Made by a program: the position numbers and the translations under genes
Notes under the pieces: generated by a model
The model's input: only the letters and a program-made list of their open reading frames with translations
The model's database searches: none
Told to the model about the DNA's origin: nothing
Shown here: positions 1 through 6,503 of the stretch, one piece after another
Layout of the letters: each line of letters begins with the position of its first letter
Position numbering within the stretch: position 1 is the stretch's first letter
Origin: Bacillota bacterium
GTDB lineage: Bacteria; Bacillota; Clostridia; Christensenellales; Aristaeellaceae
Length of the DNA stretch: 7,949 nucleotides
Assembly (NCBI GenBank): GCA_023458835.1
Contig: JAEWWY010000133.1
Location: 1 to 7,949 of the forward strand
Direction: 5' to 3'

Positions 1-463
1 CGTTGGTGGGAAACTCAAATGCGGTGCCTGCGATTTTTCTGGATGTCAAAAAGGCCGTGCCATTAATGGTGATTCTTTCGCCGGATATGTTTTCCACCCT
101 GGCCCAAACCCGCAGCGCACCGCCGCACATGTCATAGCGCTGGCGGATGCGCACCCTGCCGCAGGCATATACGGCCTCCAGCAAGCCATCCGTAACGGAA
201 AGGCCCTCAAAGGCCGCCCCGTCCCTTATGCCTGTAGGGGCAATGGCCGGCAGCTCCCAGGTGTTTTTCCCGTCCAGGCAGTCAAAGCGCAAAAGGTTCC
301 TGGCATATGCACCCTCTGCGCCCACGTCAATATCAATGCCCTCCATGGGATATTCCCGGCCCCCCGCCTGCACGCCCGCAAGCCGGCCCGATTCCCTGGA
401 AAACAGATAGGCCGTTTGATCTCCCGAAAGCAAAATCCGGTCTTTCTCCTGCGCAATATGCAT
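1..463 (-). CDS. Truncated gene of unassigned function, possibly a carbohydrate-active enzyme (N-terminal 154 residues visible)
   Basis: An uninterrupted frame runs from an ATG at 463-461 to the window edge without a stop, so the C-terminus lies outside. The start is supported by GGAGG at 472-476, 8 nt upstream; the frame upstream is closed by a TGA about 45 nt before the ATG and offers no better start. The visible protein begins MHIAQEKDRILLSGDQTAYL. It alternates short hydrophobic and polar stretches with many Gly and aromatic residues (Arg-Leu-Ala-Gly-Val, Tyr-Pro-Met-Glu-Gly, Leu-Arg-Val-Trp-Ala-Arg-Val-Glu-Asn), as in beta-sandwich domains that often precede the catalytic barrel of glycoside hydrolases. 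No signal peptide or membrane segment is seen. I do not recognise the family. Its divergent position opposite a rhamnosidase-like gene, with a matching operator in its leader, suggests a role with the same saccharide. That the gene is real is well supported; its function is a guess. Confidence 0.72.
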   Translation of the reverse strand, partial: MHIAQEKDRILLSGDQTAYLFSRESGRLAGVQAGGREYPMEGIDIDVGAEGAYARNLLRFDCLDGKNTWELPAIAPTGIRDGAAFEGLSVTDGLLEAVYACGRVRIRQRYDMCGGALRVWARVENISGERITINGTAFLTSRKIAGTAFEFPTN

Positions 464-512
464 AAAGAGCGCCTCCAGTTCTTTTTGCCGTAACAGGTTC
501 GGTCACCGGCAT

Positions 513-527
513 ATTAAACGTTTATCC
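513..527. promoter_or_regulatory. Probable LacI-family operator O1 (leader of the minus-strand gene)
   Basis: A perfect 10-bp palindrome TAAACGTTTA sits at 515-524, within ATTAAACGTTTATCC. CG-centred palindromes are typical LacI-family operators, and the AAACGTTT core is the one known for PurR and RbsR. Read on the minus strand, it shares GGATAAACGTTT with the site at 683-694. It lies about 35 nt downstream of the predicted minus-strand start, where a bound repressor would act as a roadblock. The adjacent LacI-type protein (3996-5006) is the obvious candidate to bind it. Confidence 0.7.
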
Positions 528-561
528 CAGCCGCTTTCCGCCTGCAACCCTGTCACTGCAT

Positions 562-590
562 ATGGTAGGTCATTTTGAGTCATCTGTCAA
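562..590 (-). promoter_or_regulatory. Sigma-A type promoter for the minus-strand gene at 1-463
   Basis: On the minus strand there is a perfect -35 box TTGACA (590-585), a 17-nt spacer and a -10 box TACCAT (567-562; 4 of 6 consensus bases). Transcription should start near 555, giving a leader of about 90 nt that contains operator O1. The weaker -10 suggests a less active promoter than its divergent partner. Confidence 0.6.
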
Positions 591-644
591 CCAGATTATT
601 GTGCTTTCTGCCGCATCCGCCTGCCCCGGAAACAGAATCCCAGA

Positions 645-673
645 TTGACAACCAGCCGTTTATATTCTATACT
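645..673 (+). promoter_or_regulatory. Sigma-A type promoter for the GH106-like gene
   Basis: A perfect -35 box TTGACA (645-650), a 17-nt spacer and a -10 box TATACT (668-673; 5 of 6 consensus bases) predict a strong start near 680, some 40 nt before the ATG at 721. Operator O2 begins immediately at this start, the classic placement for repression by steric blocking. Confidence 0.75.
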
Positions 674-682
674 GCAACAAAA

Positions 683-698
683 GGATAAACGTTTTCCC
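683..698. promoter_or_regulatory. Probable LacI-family operator O2 (overlaps start region of the GH106-like transcript)
   Basis: GGATAAACGTTTTCCC has the 8-bp palindromic core AAACGTTT (687-694), the same core as O1. The centres of the two sites are 171 bp apart and they bracket both promoters. Position just downstream of the predicted start argues for direct repression of the rhamnosidase-regulator transcript, and so for autoregulation of the regulator. Confidence 0.72.
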
Positions 699-720
699 AG
701 TGCAGAAAAGGAGTTACCGT

Positions 721-3700
721 ATGAAGGAGAACATACTCGTCCATGGCGCAAAGCTTACCCGCGATGATTTTCGCAAGACCATCCCGGAATTTGGCATCAT
801 GCCTTTTTGGTTCGTCAACGGGGCCATGACGTATGATGAAATGGAATATCAATTAAGGGAATATAAGCTAAAGGGCATCCCCGGCATTTATATCCATGCC
901 CGGTTCGGCACATTGAGCAACACCGGCTACCTGACGGAGGACTGGTTTGACCGTCTTCGCTTCGCCGTTCAAAAAGCCCGGGAAATCGGCCTTCAAATAT
1001 GGGTGTACGACGAATACAACTGGCCCAGCGGCACCGCGGGCAAGCAGGTGAGGGCCTCCGACCCCAACCTGACCCAGCGGTACCTGGAGCTGGTGGAAAG
1101 CCGCATCCCCGGCCAGTTTTTCACCTTCATGGAGGGTACGGACAGCCGCTACAACGACCTGGAGGAATCCGAGCCCATCTACGCCTGCGCCATCCTGGAA
1201 GAAAACATTCAAAACAAGCGGTTCGAGTATGTGGACCTGATGCAAAGCCTGGCCTTTGACAAGGTGATCACCTGGGAGGCGCCCCCCGGCCCCTGGCGGC
1301 TGATGTATTTCATTGAGCGCCGGGCTAATTGGTATGCCGACGTGCTCAACGAGGAAGCCACCGACAAATTTCTGGCATTGACCCACGAGCGCTACAAGCG
1401 GGAGCTTTCTGCAAACGGCCCCATCGCAAACAGCATCCACGGCTTTTATACGGATGAGCCGGCCATGCATTACTTTGAAGTGGCCAAGGACAACTATATC
1501 CTTCCCTGGTCATCACGCATGCAGGCCATCTTCAAGGAGCATAACGGCTATGACCTCTTGCGCCACCTGCCCAAGCTGTTTTATGACTTTGGCGGCGACA
1601 CGCAGCAGTTCAGGTATGATTTCTTTTCCGCGCTGACAAAGCAGTATGAAAAATCCTACTATAAAAAGATTGAGGACTGGTGCCGGGAAAACGGCCTGAC
1701 CTTCACCGGCCATCTGCTCTTTGAGGAATGGCTGCGGCTGCATGCCCGCACCGGCGGCAACCTGTTCACGCACTTAAAGCACCTGCACATGACCGGCGTG
1801 GACCACCTGTATCCCCGCATCGGCAACAAGGATATGCCCGACGAGCACGTGGCCCTGAAGCTCGCCTCCTCCGCAGCCCACCAGTTCGGCTCCACCCGCC
1901 TTTTGTGCGAAAGCATGGGCGGCGCTTACTGGGACTGCACCATGGAGCGGATGAAATGGATCGCCGACTGGGAGTACGTGCTGGGCGTGAACCTGTTCAA
2001 TCCCCACGGCTTCCATTATTCCATCGAAGGGGAGCGCAAGCGGGACTGGCCGCCCTCCATGTTCTACCACCACACCTGGTGGCCCCAGTACAAGCAGTTC
2101 AACGACTACGTATCCCGCATGGGGTATATTCTAAGCGGCGGCCATCACGTGGCCAAGGCCGCCCTCCTGTACCCCATCAATTCCATCTGGGCCCAGTACA
2201 CCCCGCAGATGGCCAACGCCCAAAGCGCCTTCATCCAGCGGGAATTCAACTATATGACAGACAGGCTTTTACGGCTGCATGTGGACTTTGATTACCTGGA
2301 TGAAGACGTGATGGACGATTGCGAAATGGCAGACGGCCGCATCACCATCCGCGGGGAGAGCTATGAGTGCCTGATCCTGCCCGGGGTGACCCATATCAAG
2401 GAAAAGACGCTTTCCAGGCTGGAAGCGTTTGTTTCGGGCGGCGGCAAGGTGATTGCCGACGGCCTGCTGCCCATGGATGCCATTGAGGGCAGCCGGGAAA
2501 ATTTCCGGGAGCGTGTGCAGGCCTTGTTCGGGCAGGACCCCGTACAGGTTCACGAAGCCTTCCTGCAAGGCGCCCAACTGCCGGGCGCGCTGGCCAAAGC
2601 CCACGGGCAGGGAGGAAAGGCCATCCTCTGCCCGGCCGGCTTTGAAAAGGGCGACAATATGGCTTATCTGGAAAGCGTAATAAGATCCTGCGTGGAAAGC
2701 GAGATATTCATCGATCAGGAGGAAGTCTTTTATCTTCACAGGGTGAAGGACGGGGAGGATTTCTTCTTTCTGGTGAATCCCACCCAGCAGCCCCTTGAAA
2801 CAAAGGTGCGCATCCGCGGGATGCATGCGCCGGATCAGTGGAACCTGGAAACCGGGGACATTTCGCCCATCGCCCCCTATACCCTGGAGGGCGGCTTCAC
2901 CTGCTTTACCCTTTCCCTGCCGCGGGTCGGCTCCGCCATGATTCATCTGCTTCCGGCGCAGGAAAAGCATATCAGCGATACGAACCTTACCATTGCAAGC
3001 TTTGAAGGAAACAGCATAACCGCCTATGGCCGCGCAGAGACGGGCGAGGCCTACGTTACGGTAAACGCTTCCGGCAGGGAGACGCGCTTTGCCGCGCAAG
3101 CCTTAACGCCCCTGCCTCCCATCAGCCCGGAGGGTGCCTTTGCCGCCCGCTTCAGCAGCCCCAACGCCTTGATCCTCAACCATTGGAAGGTGCATTTTGA
3201 GGATGAAACCGTCTGCCGGGACCGGGTGAATGCGCTGGATACCTCCGCCCCCGGCTGGATGGACTTTGTCATGGGAAGCTGGGAGCTGCAACTGCCTGCC
3301 GAGCGCCCGTCGCGCTTTTACCCCGTAACGCTGTGGTACGTCACCCGCTTTGCCTGTGAAACGAAGGCCGGTGACCTTGCCATGATGATCGACGGCTTCA
3401 AAGGCGATTACGAGATTTATCTCAACGGGAACCTTTTAACGGAAAAGCCGGTCCGCAGCTACCTGGACGCCGAGATTCTGTCCCTGCCCCTCCCCGATGC
3501 CGTGATAGGGGAAAACACCCTGGCGGTGCGCATGACGGTGCATGGCAAAAGCGGCGGCATCCTGGATCTTTTGAAGCTGACCGGCACCTTCACCGTGCGG
3601 GATGACATCATCTGCGCGCCTGTAAGCACCCTCCGCCTGGGAGACTGGTGCAGGCAGGGGTACCCCTACCTTGCGTCCATGGTGGATTATGAGAAGGAGA

Positions 3701-3981
3701 TCATACTGCCCGAAGGGTATCAGGACAAGGTTCTTCTTCTTTCCGCCGACGTGGGGGACGATCTTTTCCAGGTGTTTATAGACGGCGTTCCCGCCGGCAC
3801 GCGGCTGTGGAGCCCCTATGTGCTGGATATCACGCCCTTTGTTACATCCGGCCGCTTCACCCTTTGCGTGCGGGTGGTCAACACCATTGCCAACCTTTTG
3901 ACGAAGCAAGGCAAAGAATCGGGGCTGCGGTCCTTGACCATTACCCCTTATGACAGGTATAATTTTTTTATAGATCAATAG
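721..3981 (+). CDS. GH106-like alpha-L-rhamnosidase, cytoplasmic
   Basis: A 1086-residue protein. The ATG at 721 is preferred because AAAAGGAG (706-713) lies 7 nt before it; an in-frame GTG at 700 falls inside the promoter-proximal operator region. It has no signal peptide, so it probably acts in the cytoplasm on imported oligosaccharides. Residues 1-470 resemble the catalytic barrel of GH106 and related proteins: WVYDEYNWPSG (94-104), GFYTDEP (241-247), GHLLFEEW (330-337), CESMGG (396-401) and NPHGFHYS (427-434). Glu246, Glu335/336 and Glu397 are candidate catalytic or metal-binding acids, not assigned. Residues about 475-600 look like a GATase/beta-galactosidase-trimerisation-type domain (Ala-Leu-Leu-Tyr-Pro near 480, Ile-Leu-Pro-Gly near 552, a Gly-Gly-Gly-Lys turn near 575). 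The C-terminus carries Gal-binding-like beta-sandwich segments with Leu-Asn-Gly (901-903) and Ile-Asp-Gly near 1020. GH106 members are inverting rhamnosidases; the exact substrate is not readable, and another barrel glycosidase is possible. Confidence 0.78.
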   Translation: MKENILVHGAKLTRDDFRKTIPEFGIMPFWFVNGAMTYDEMEYQLREYKLKGIPGIYIHARFGTLSNTGYLTEDWFDRLRFAVQKAREIGLQIWVYDEYNWPSGTAGKQVRASDPNLTQRYLELVESRIPGQFFTFMEGTDSRYNDLEESEPIYACAILEENIQNKRFEYVDLMQSLAFDKVITWEAPPGPWRLMYFIERRANWYADVLNEEATDKFLALTHERYKRELSANGPIANSIHGFYTDEPAMHYFEVAKDNYILPWSSRMQAIFKEHNGYDLLRHLPKLFYDFGGDTQQFRYDFFSALTKQYEKSYYKKIEDWCRENGLTFTGHLLFEEWLRLHARTGGNLFTHLKHLHMTGVDHLYPRIGNKDMPDEHVALKLASSAAHQFGSTRLLCESMGGAYWDCTMERMKWIADWEYVLGVNLFNPHGFHYSIEGERKRDWPPSMFYHHTWWPQYKQFNDYVSRMGYILSGGHHVAKAALLYPINSIWAQYTPQMANAQSAFIQREFNYMTDRLLRLHVDFDYLDEDVMDDCEMADGRITIRGESYECLILPGVTHIKEKTLSRLEAFVSGGGKVIADGLLPMDAIEGSRENFRERVQALFGQDPVQVHEAFLQGAQLPGALAKAHGQGGKAILCPAGFEKGDNMAYLESVIRSCVESEIFIDQEEVFYLHRVKDGEDFFFLVNPTQQPLETKVRIRGMHAPDQWNLETGDISPIAPYTLEGGFTCFTLSLPRVGSAMIHLLPAQEKHISDTNLTIASFEGNSITAYGRAETGEAYVTVNASGRETRFAAQALTPLPPISPEGAFAARFSSPNALILNHWKVHFEDETVCRDRVNALDTSAPGWMDFVMGSWELQLPAERPSRFYPVTLWYVTRFACETKAGDLAMMIDGFKGDYEIYLNGNLLTEKPVRSYLDAEILSLPLPDAVIGENTLAVRMTVHGKSGGILDLLKLTGTFTVRDDIICAPVSTLRLGDWCRQGYPYLASMVDYEKEIILPEGYQDKVLLLSADVGDDLFQVFIDGVPAGTRLWSPYVLDITPFVTSGRFTLCVRVVNTIANLLTKQGKESGLRSLTITPYDRYNFFIDQ
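3934..3963 (+). promoter_or_regulatory. Possible internal promoter for the LacI-family gene
   Basis: Inside the last codons of the GH106-like gene there is TTGACC (3934-3939; 5 of 6), an 18-nt spacer and a perfect TATAAT (3958-3963), followed by an A/T-rich run. The predicted start near 3970 leaves a leader of about 26 nt before the ATG at 3996. It would allow basal synthesis of the regulator while the upstream promoter is repressed. The box lies within coding sequence, so chance remains possible. Confidence 0.5.
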
Positions 3982-3995
3982 GCGGGGGCGGTTTC

Positions 3996-5006
3996 ATGGC
4001 GATTACCATCAAGGATGTGAGCAAGGCGGCGGGCGTTTCCATTGCCACCGTTTCCAAAGTCTTAAACGGGGATTTCAGCAAGGTGAGCACCGAAACGCGG
4101 GACCGCATCCAGCGCCTGGCCGACGAGATGCACTACCGCCCCAACATGCTGGCCAGAAGCCTTGTTTCCCAGAAGTTCAATATGCTGGGGCTGATCGTCC
4201 CCGACATATCCAACCCCTATTACGCGGAAATGGCCCGGGGCATGACGGACGAGGCGCTGCGCTTTGGCTACCATGCCATGATCAACAACACGGACGAAAT
4301 GCTCGCCCGGGAATTGAGCTGTATCAAAACCATGGCGGGCTACAACGTGGGCGGCCTGGTGCTGGTAGGCAATTACAACACGGTGCTTGACAACATCGAC
4401 CTCATCCAAAAATACCATATCCACTACATGGCCGTGCAAAATTTTCACGACGGCATGGAAAACTGCGTGTACGTGGATAACTTCACCGGCTCCTACAAGG
4501 CGGTGGAGCATCTGATCAAGCGCGGCCACAAGGAAATCGCCTATATCACGGGCCAGGGTACCCTGCATGCCCCCAACGACGGCCGGCTCCAGGGCTTTGA
4601 GAAGGCGATGGCCGATTACCACCTTCCCGTCAACCCCTATCTGCTGGAATGCGGCGGCTTCAACCTGGAAACGGGATACAAAAAAACGCTGCAGCTTCTG
4701 GGCCGGGGCATCCCCTTTACCGCCATCGCCTGCGGCAACGACCTGATTGCCCTGGGGGCCTTCCAGGCGATCCGGGAGCATAAGCTCCGGGTGCCAGGGG
4801 ATATCTCCCTGGTGGGCTTTGACGATGTGTACCTTTCCGCCATGCTGGAGCCCAGGCTGACCACCGTGCGCCAGCCGGCCTATGAAATCGGCGTGTGCGC
4901 CGTGAAGATGCTGATTGAAAGGATGGAAGGAAAACCCATCACGGAAAAGAACAAGTGCTTTGTGCCCATCCTGATGGAAAGGGATACGGTGAGCTATAGG
5001 ACGTGA
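3996..5006 (+). CDS. LacI-family transcriptional regulator
   Basis: The 336 residues match the usual LacI-family length. The N-terminal helix-turn-helix is clear: IKDVSKAAGVSIATVSKVLN (5-24), with recognition-helix residues Ile16-Ala17 in the variable positions. The hinge follows at YRPNMLARSL (47-56), where Leu56 matches the Leu that inserts into the central CG of the operator in LacI/PurR. The periplasmic-binding-protein-like effector domain starts at GLIVPDISNPYY and includes CGND (246-249) and GFDD (274-277). The start codon follows a purely G-rich ribosome site (GGGGGCGG, 3984-3991). The gene is 14 bp behind the GH106-like gene, so it is co-transcribed and may also use an internal promoter. 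Local AAACGTTT palindromes suggest it represses both divergent transcripts and itself. The inducer is probably a sugar related to the rhamnosidase product; its identity cannot be read. Confidence 0.93.
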   Translation: MAITIKDVSKAAGVSIATVSKVLNGDFSKVSTETRDRIQRLADEMHYRPNMLARSLVSQKFNMLGLIVPDISNPYYAEMARGMTDEALRFGYHAMINNTDEMLARELSCIKTMAGYNVGGLVLVGNYNTVLDNIDLIQKYHIHYMAVQNFHDGMENCVYVDNFTGSYKAVEHLIKRGHKEIAYITGQGTLHAPNDGRLQGFEKAMADYHLPVNPYLLECGGFNLETGYKKTLQLLGRGIPFTAIACGNDLIALGAFQAIREHKLRVPGDISLVGFDDVYLSAMLEPRLTTVRQPAYEIGVCAVKMLIERMEGKPITEKNKCFVPILMERDTVSYRT

Positions 5007-5033
5007 TGGGGGCGGGCCTGAAAACAAACGGGT

Positions 5034-5084
5034 TGTGTGAAGGCTGGGCGGGCGATTGATATTCGCCCGCCCAGTCTTCACACA
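5034..5084. terminator. Long hairpin terminator between convergent operons
   Basis: The arms at 5034-5055 and 5063-5084 are 22 nt each, pairing fully in plus-strand RNA with one G-U pair (5043/5075), around a 7-nt loop (TTGATAT). In minus-strand RNA the same position is a single mismatch. The stem is GC-rich and is followed by TATTCTGTTT on the plus side and by a TTTGTTTT stretch on the minus side. It lies between the stop codons of the LacI-type gene and the msrA-like gene and should serve both directions. Confidence 0.8.
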
Positions 5085-5118
5085 TATTCTGTTTGGGATC
5101 AGGCAACTCCGCCCATAC

Positions 5119-5595
5119 TTATCCTTTCCCAAACCGGCTAAGGTCAACGTGGCAAAACGCATCCGGGTGGTGCTCCAGATAATCCTGATGATACTCCTCC
5201 GCCGGATAAAAGGCGGTGAGGGGCACGCATTCAACGGTCAGGGGCGCCTGGACCGCGACGGCCCGGGCTTGGCATACCTGCTTTAGCCGCGGGCCGTCCC
5301 CGTCCGTGTCATAGTAAAAGCCGGAACGGTACTGGGAGGGCGCCTGGGCCGTGGGGTGAAGGATGGTGAAAAGCTCCTCCGCCAATTTCGCAAGCGGGAT
5401 CACATCGGCATCGTAGAGGATACGCACCGCTTCCGCGTGGCCGGTCCGCCCTGTGCACACCTCCTCATAGGAAGGCTGGGGAAGCGTTCCGTTGGCATAT
5501 CCGCAGGTGGTTTTGACAACGCCGGGAAGCCTTCGCACAAAGGCCTGGACGCCCCAGAAGCATCCCCCGGCAAAGGTCAGGCTTTTCATGTTCAT
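5119..5595 (-). CDS. msrA: Peptide-methionine (S)-S-oxide reductase, MsrA type, with a shortened active-site loop
   Basis: MsrA repairs methionine-S-sulfoxide in oxidised proteins in the cytoplasm. The 158-residue product has the family core: GCFWG (11-15, nucleophile Cys12), CGYANG (31-36), GHAEAV (52-57, Glu55) and QYRS (88-91, Tyr89). A C-terminal AFCHVDL (146-152) carries the likely resolving Cys148. The start ATG at 5595 has AAGGAG 8 nt upstream; a second ATG two codons on is spaced worse. What is odd: the usual stretch DPT...QG(N/G)DxGTQYRS is reduced to HPTAQAPSQYRS (80-91). About six residues are missing, including the Asp that corresponds to Asp129 of Neisseria MsrA. The frame is intact, so this is a variant and not a frameshift. 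It is the last gene of the convergent operon, 24 nt after the aldolase. Confidence 0.88.
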   Translation of the reverse strand: MNMKSLTFAGGCFWGVQAFVRRLPGVVKTTCGYANGTLPQPSYEEVCTGRTGHAEAVRILYDADVIPLAKLAEELFTILHPTAQAPSQYRSGFYYDTDGDGPRLKQVCQARAVAVQAPLTVECVPLTAFYPAEEYHQDYLEHHPDAFCHVDLSRFGKG

Positions 5596-5619
5596 ACCGG
5601 CAGCTCCTTATATGAATGG

Positions 5620-6486
5620 TTATCCCATGGCTATGCCGCCGGAAGGCGGGAAGGCGGCTTCCTCCCCCTGGGCGGCGGGGGCATGGGCCGGGTCTCCGGA
5701 ATCCAGCAAGGCCCGGGATATTTCCCGTATCCGCGAAACCGTATCCTCCCCCTGCCAGGCGTTTCTGCCCACCATCACGCCGCTGATGGGCAGGCGGCTG
5801 ATGCTTTTGATCTCATTCAAAAATGTAACGTGGTCATCGCTGCCGCCCAGGATATATACGGGCAAGCCAAGGCTCTCAATGATCCGGGCAATGGCCTCGT
5901 GATCGCGGATCATGGGTATCTTCAGTATATCGGCCCCCAGCTCCATGGCGATCCGGCAGCCGCGCAAAAGCTCCGCCGCCTGCTTCTTCGGGTCTGAAAA
6001 CCTGGTGTTGTTGTAAAAGAGCACCTCGGCCAGCGCCTGGATCCCCAGCCTTTTCCCCGCGGAGGCGAAGCGGGAAAAATCCTTGATGTTGTCAATGAGC
6101 AGCTTGTCATCCTCATAAATATTCAAAAACAGCTTGAAGCCGTCGGGACGGTATGACGCCGCCTCCTCGGGATCCAAAATGGCCGTCCGCTCGGTGAGTA
6201 CCTGCGCGCCTTTTACCTGGTTCACGCAAACGTAGTCCACCGTGATCATGCGCGTCAGATGCTCCAGGCTGATGTGCATTTTTTCCGCCTGCCGGTAAAT
6301 CCCCGCGCTGGCGATGATTCCGTCCACCGATTCGCTCTGCGCAATGGTCCGAAGCAGCGGGAGCGGCTGCTGAAGGCCGGGCATCCCGGGAAAAGAAAGG
6401 CCGTGATCGATGGCGATAAATAATTGTTTGTCTTTGAGGCGGCCTTTGCCTGCCTGCAATAATTCCATGCTTCCACTATTCTCCAT
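5620..6486 (-). CDS. Class I aldolase of the DhnA/DeoC-LacD type
   Basis: A 288-residue TIM-barrel protein of the Schiff-base aldolase group that includes DhnA fructose-bisphosphate aldolase, LacD and LsrF. Visible family marks are IAIDHG (24-29), DGIIASAG (55-62), ADILKIP (185-191) with Lys189 as the probable Schiff-base lysine, VYILGG before a Ser-Asp-Asp-His turn, and GVMVGRN, a phosphate-binding-type loop. The ATG at 6486 is chosen because a GAAAGGGA sequence precedes it by about 10 nt and it begins 17 nt after the kinase stop. A TTG at 6525 would overlap the kinase and lacks a site. The last 27 residues or so (262-288) are an Ala/Gly/Pro-rich tail beyond the barrel. Placement after the DhaL/DhaK genes suggests that it cleaves, or makes, a phosphorylated ketose. 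The substrate is unknown; a thiolase- or transaldolase-like role as in LsrF is possible. Confidence 0.82.
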   Translation of the reverse strand: MENSGSMELLQAGKGRLKDKQLFIAIDHGLSFPGMPGLQQPLPLLRTIAQSESVDGIIASAGIYRQAEKMHISLEHLTRMITVDYVCVNQVKGAQVLTERTAILDPEEAASYRPDGFKLFLNIYEDDKLLIDNIKDFSRFASAGKRLGIQALAEVLFYNNTRFSDPKKQAAELLRGCRIAMELGADILKIPMIRDHEAIARIIESLGLPVYILGGSDDHVTFLNEIKSISRLPISGVMVGRNAWQGEDTVSRIREISRALLDSGDPAHAPAAQGEEAAFPPSGGIAMG

Positions 6487-6503
6487 GAACAATAATTCCC
6501 TTT

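Noticed and set aside
226..456. Alternative minus-strand frame at the left end
   Set aside because: Its Arg/Cys-rich translation has no ribosome site; the frame starting at 463 is continuous to the edge and better composed.
700..720. GTG at 700 as an upstream start for the GH106-like gene
   Set aside because: It has no ribosome site and lies beside the operator, while the ATG at 721 has AAAAGGAG at ideal spacing.
2269..3099. Minus-strand open frame inside the GH106-like gene
   Set aside because: Shadow of the sense frame; no family pattern or ribosome site supports it.
4062..5234. Long minus-strand open frame antisense to the LacI-type gene
   Set aside because: It is His/Gly/Val-rich without domain features and is the complement of a clearly coding gene in GC-rich DNA.
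5310..5360. Frameshift as the cause of the shortened MsrA loop
   Set aside because: Both sides of the gap (HPT and QYRS) are in the same frame, with no stop or frame change between them.
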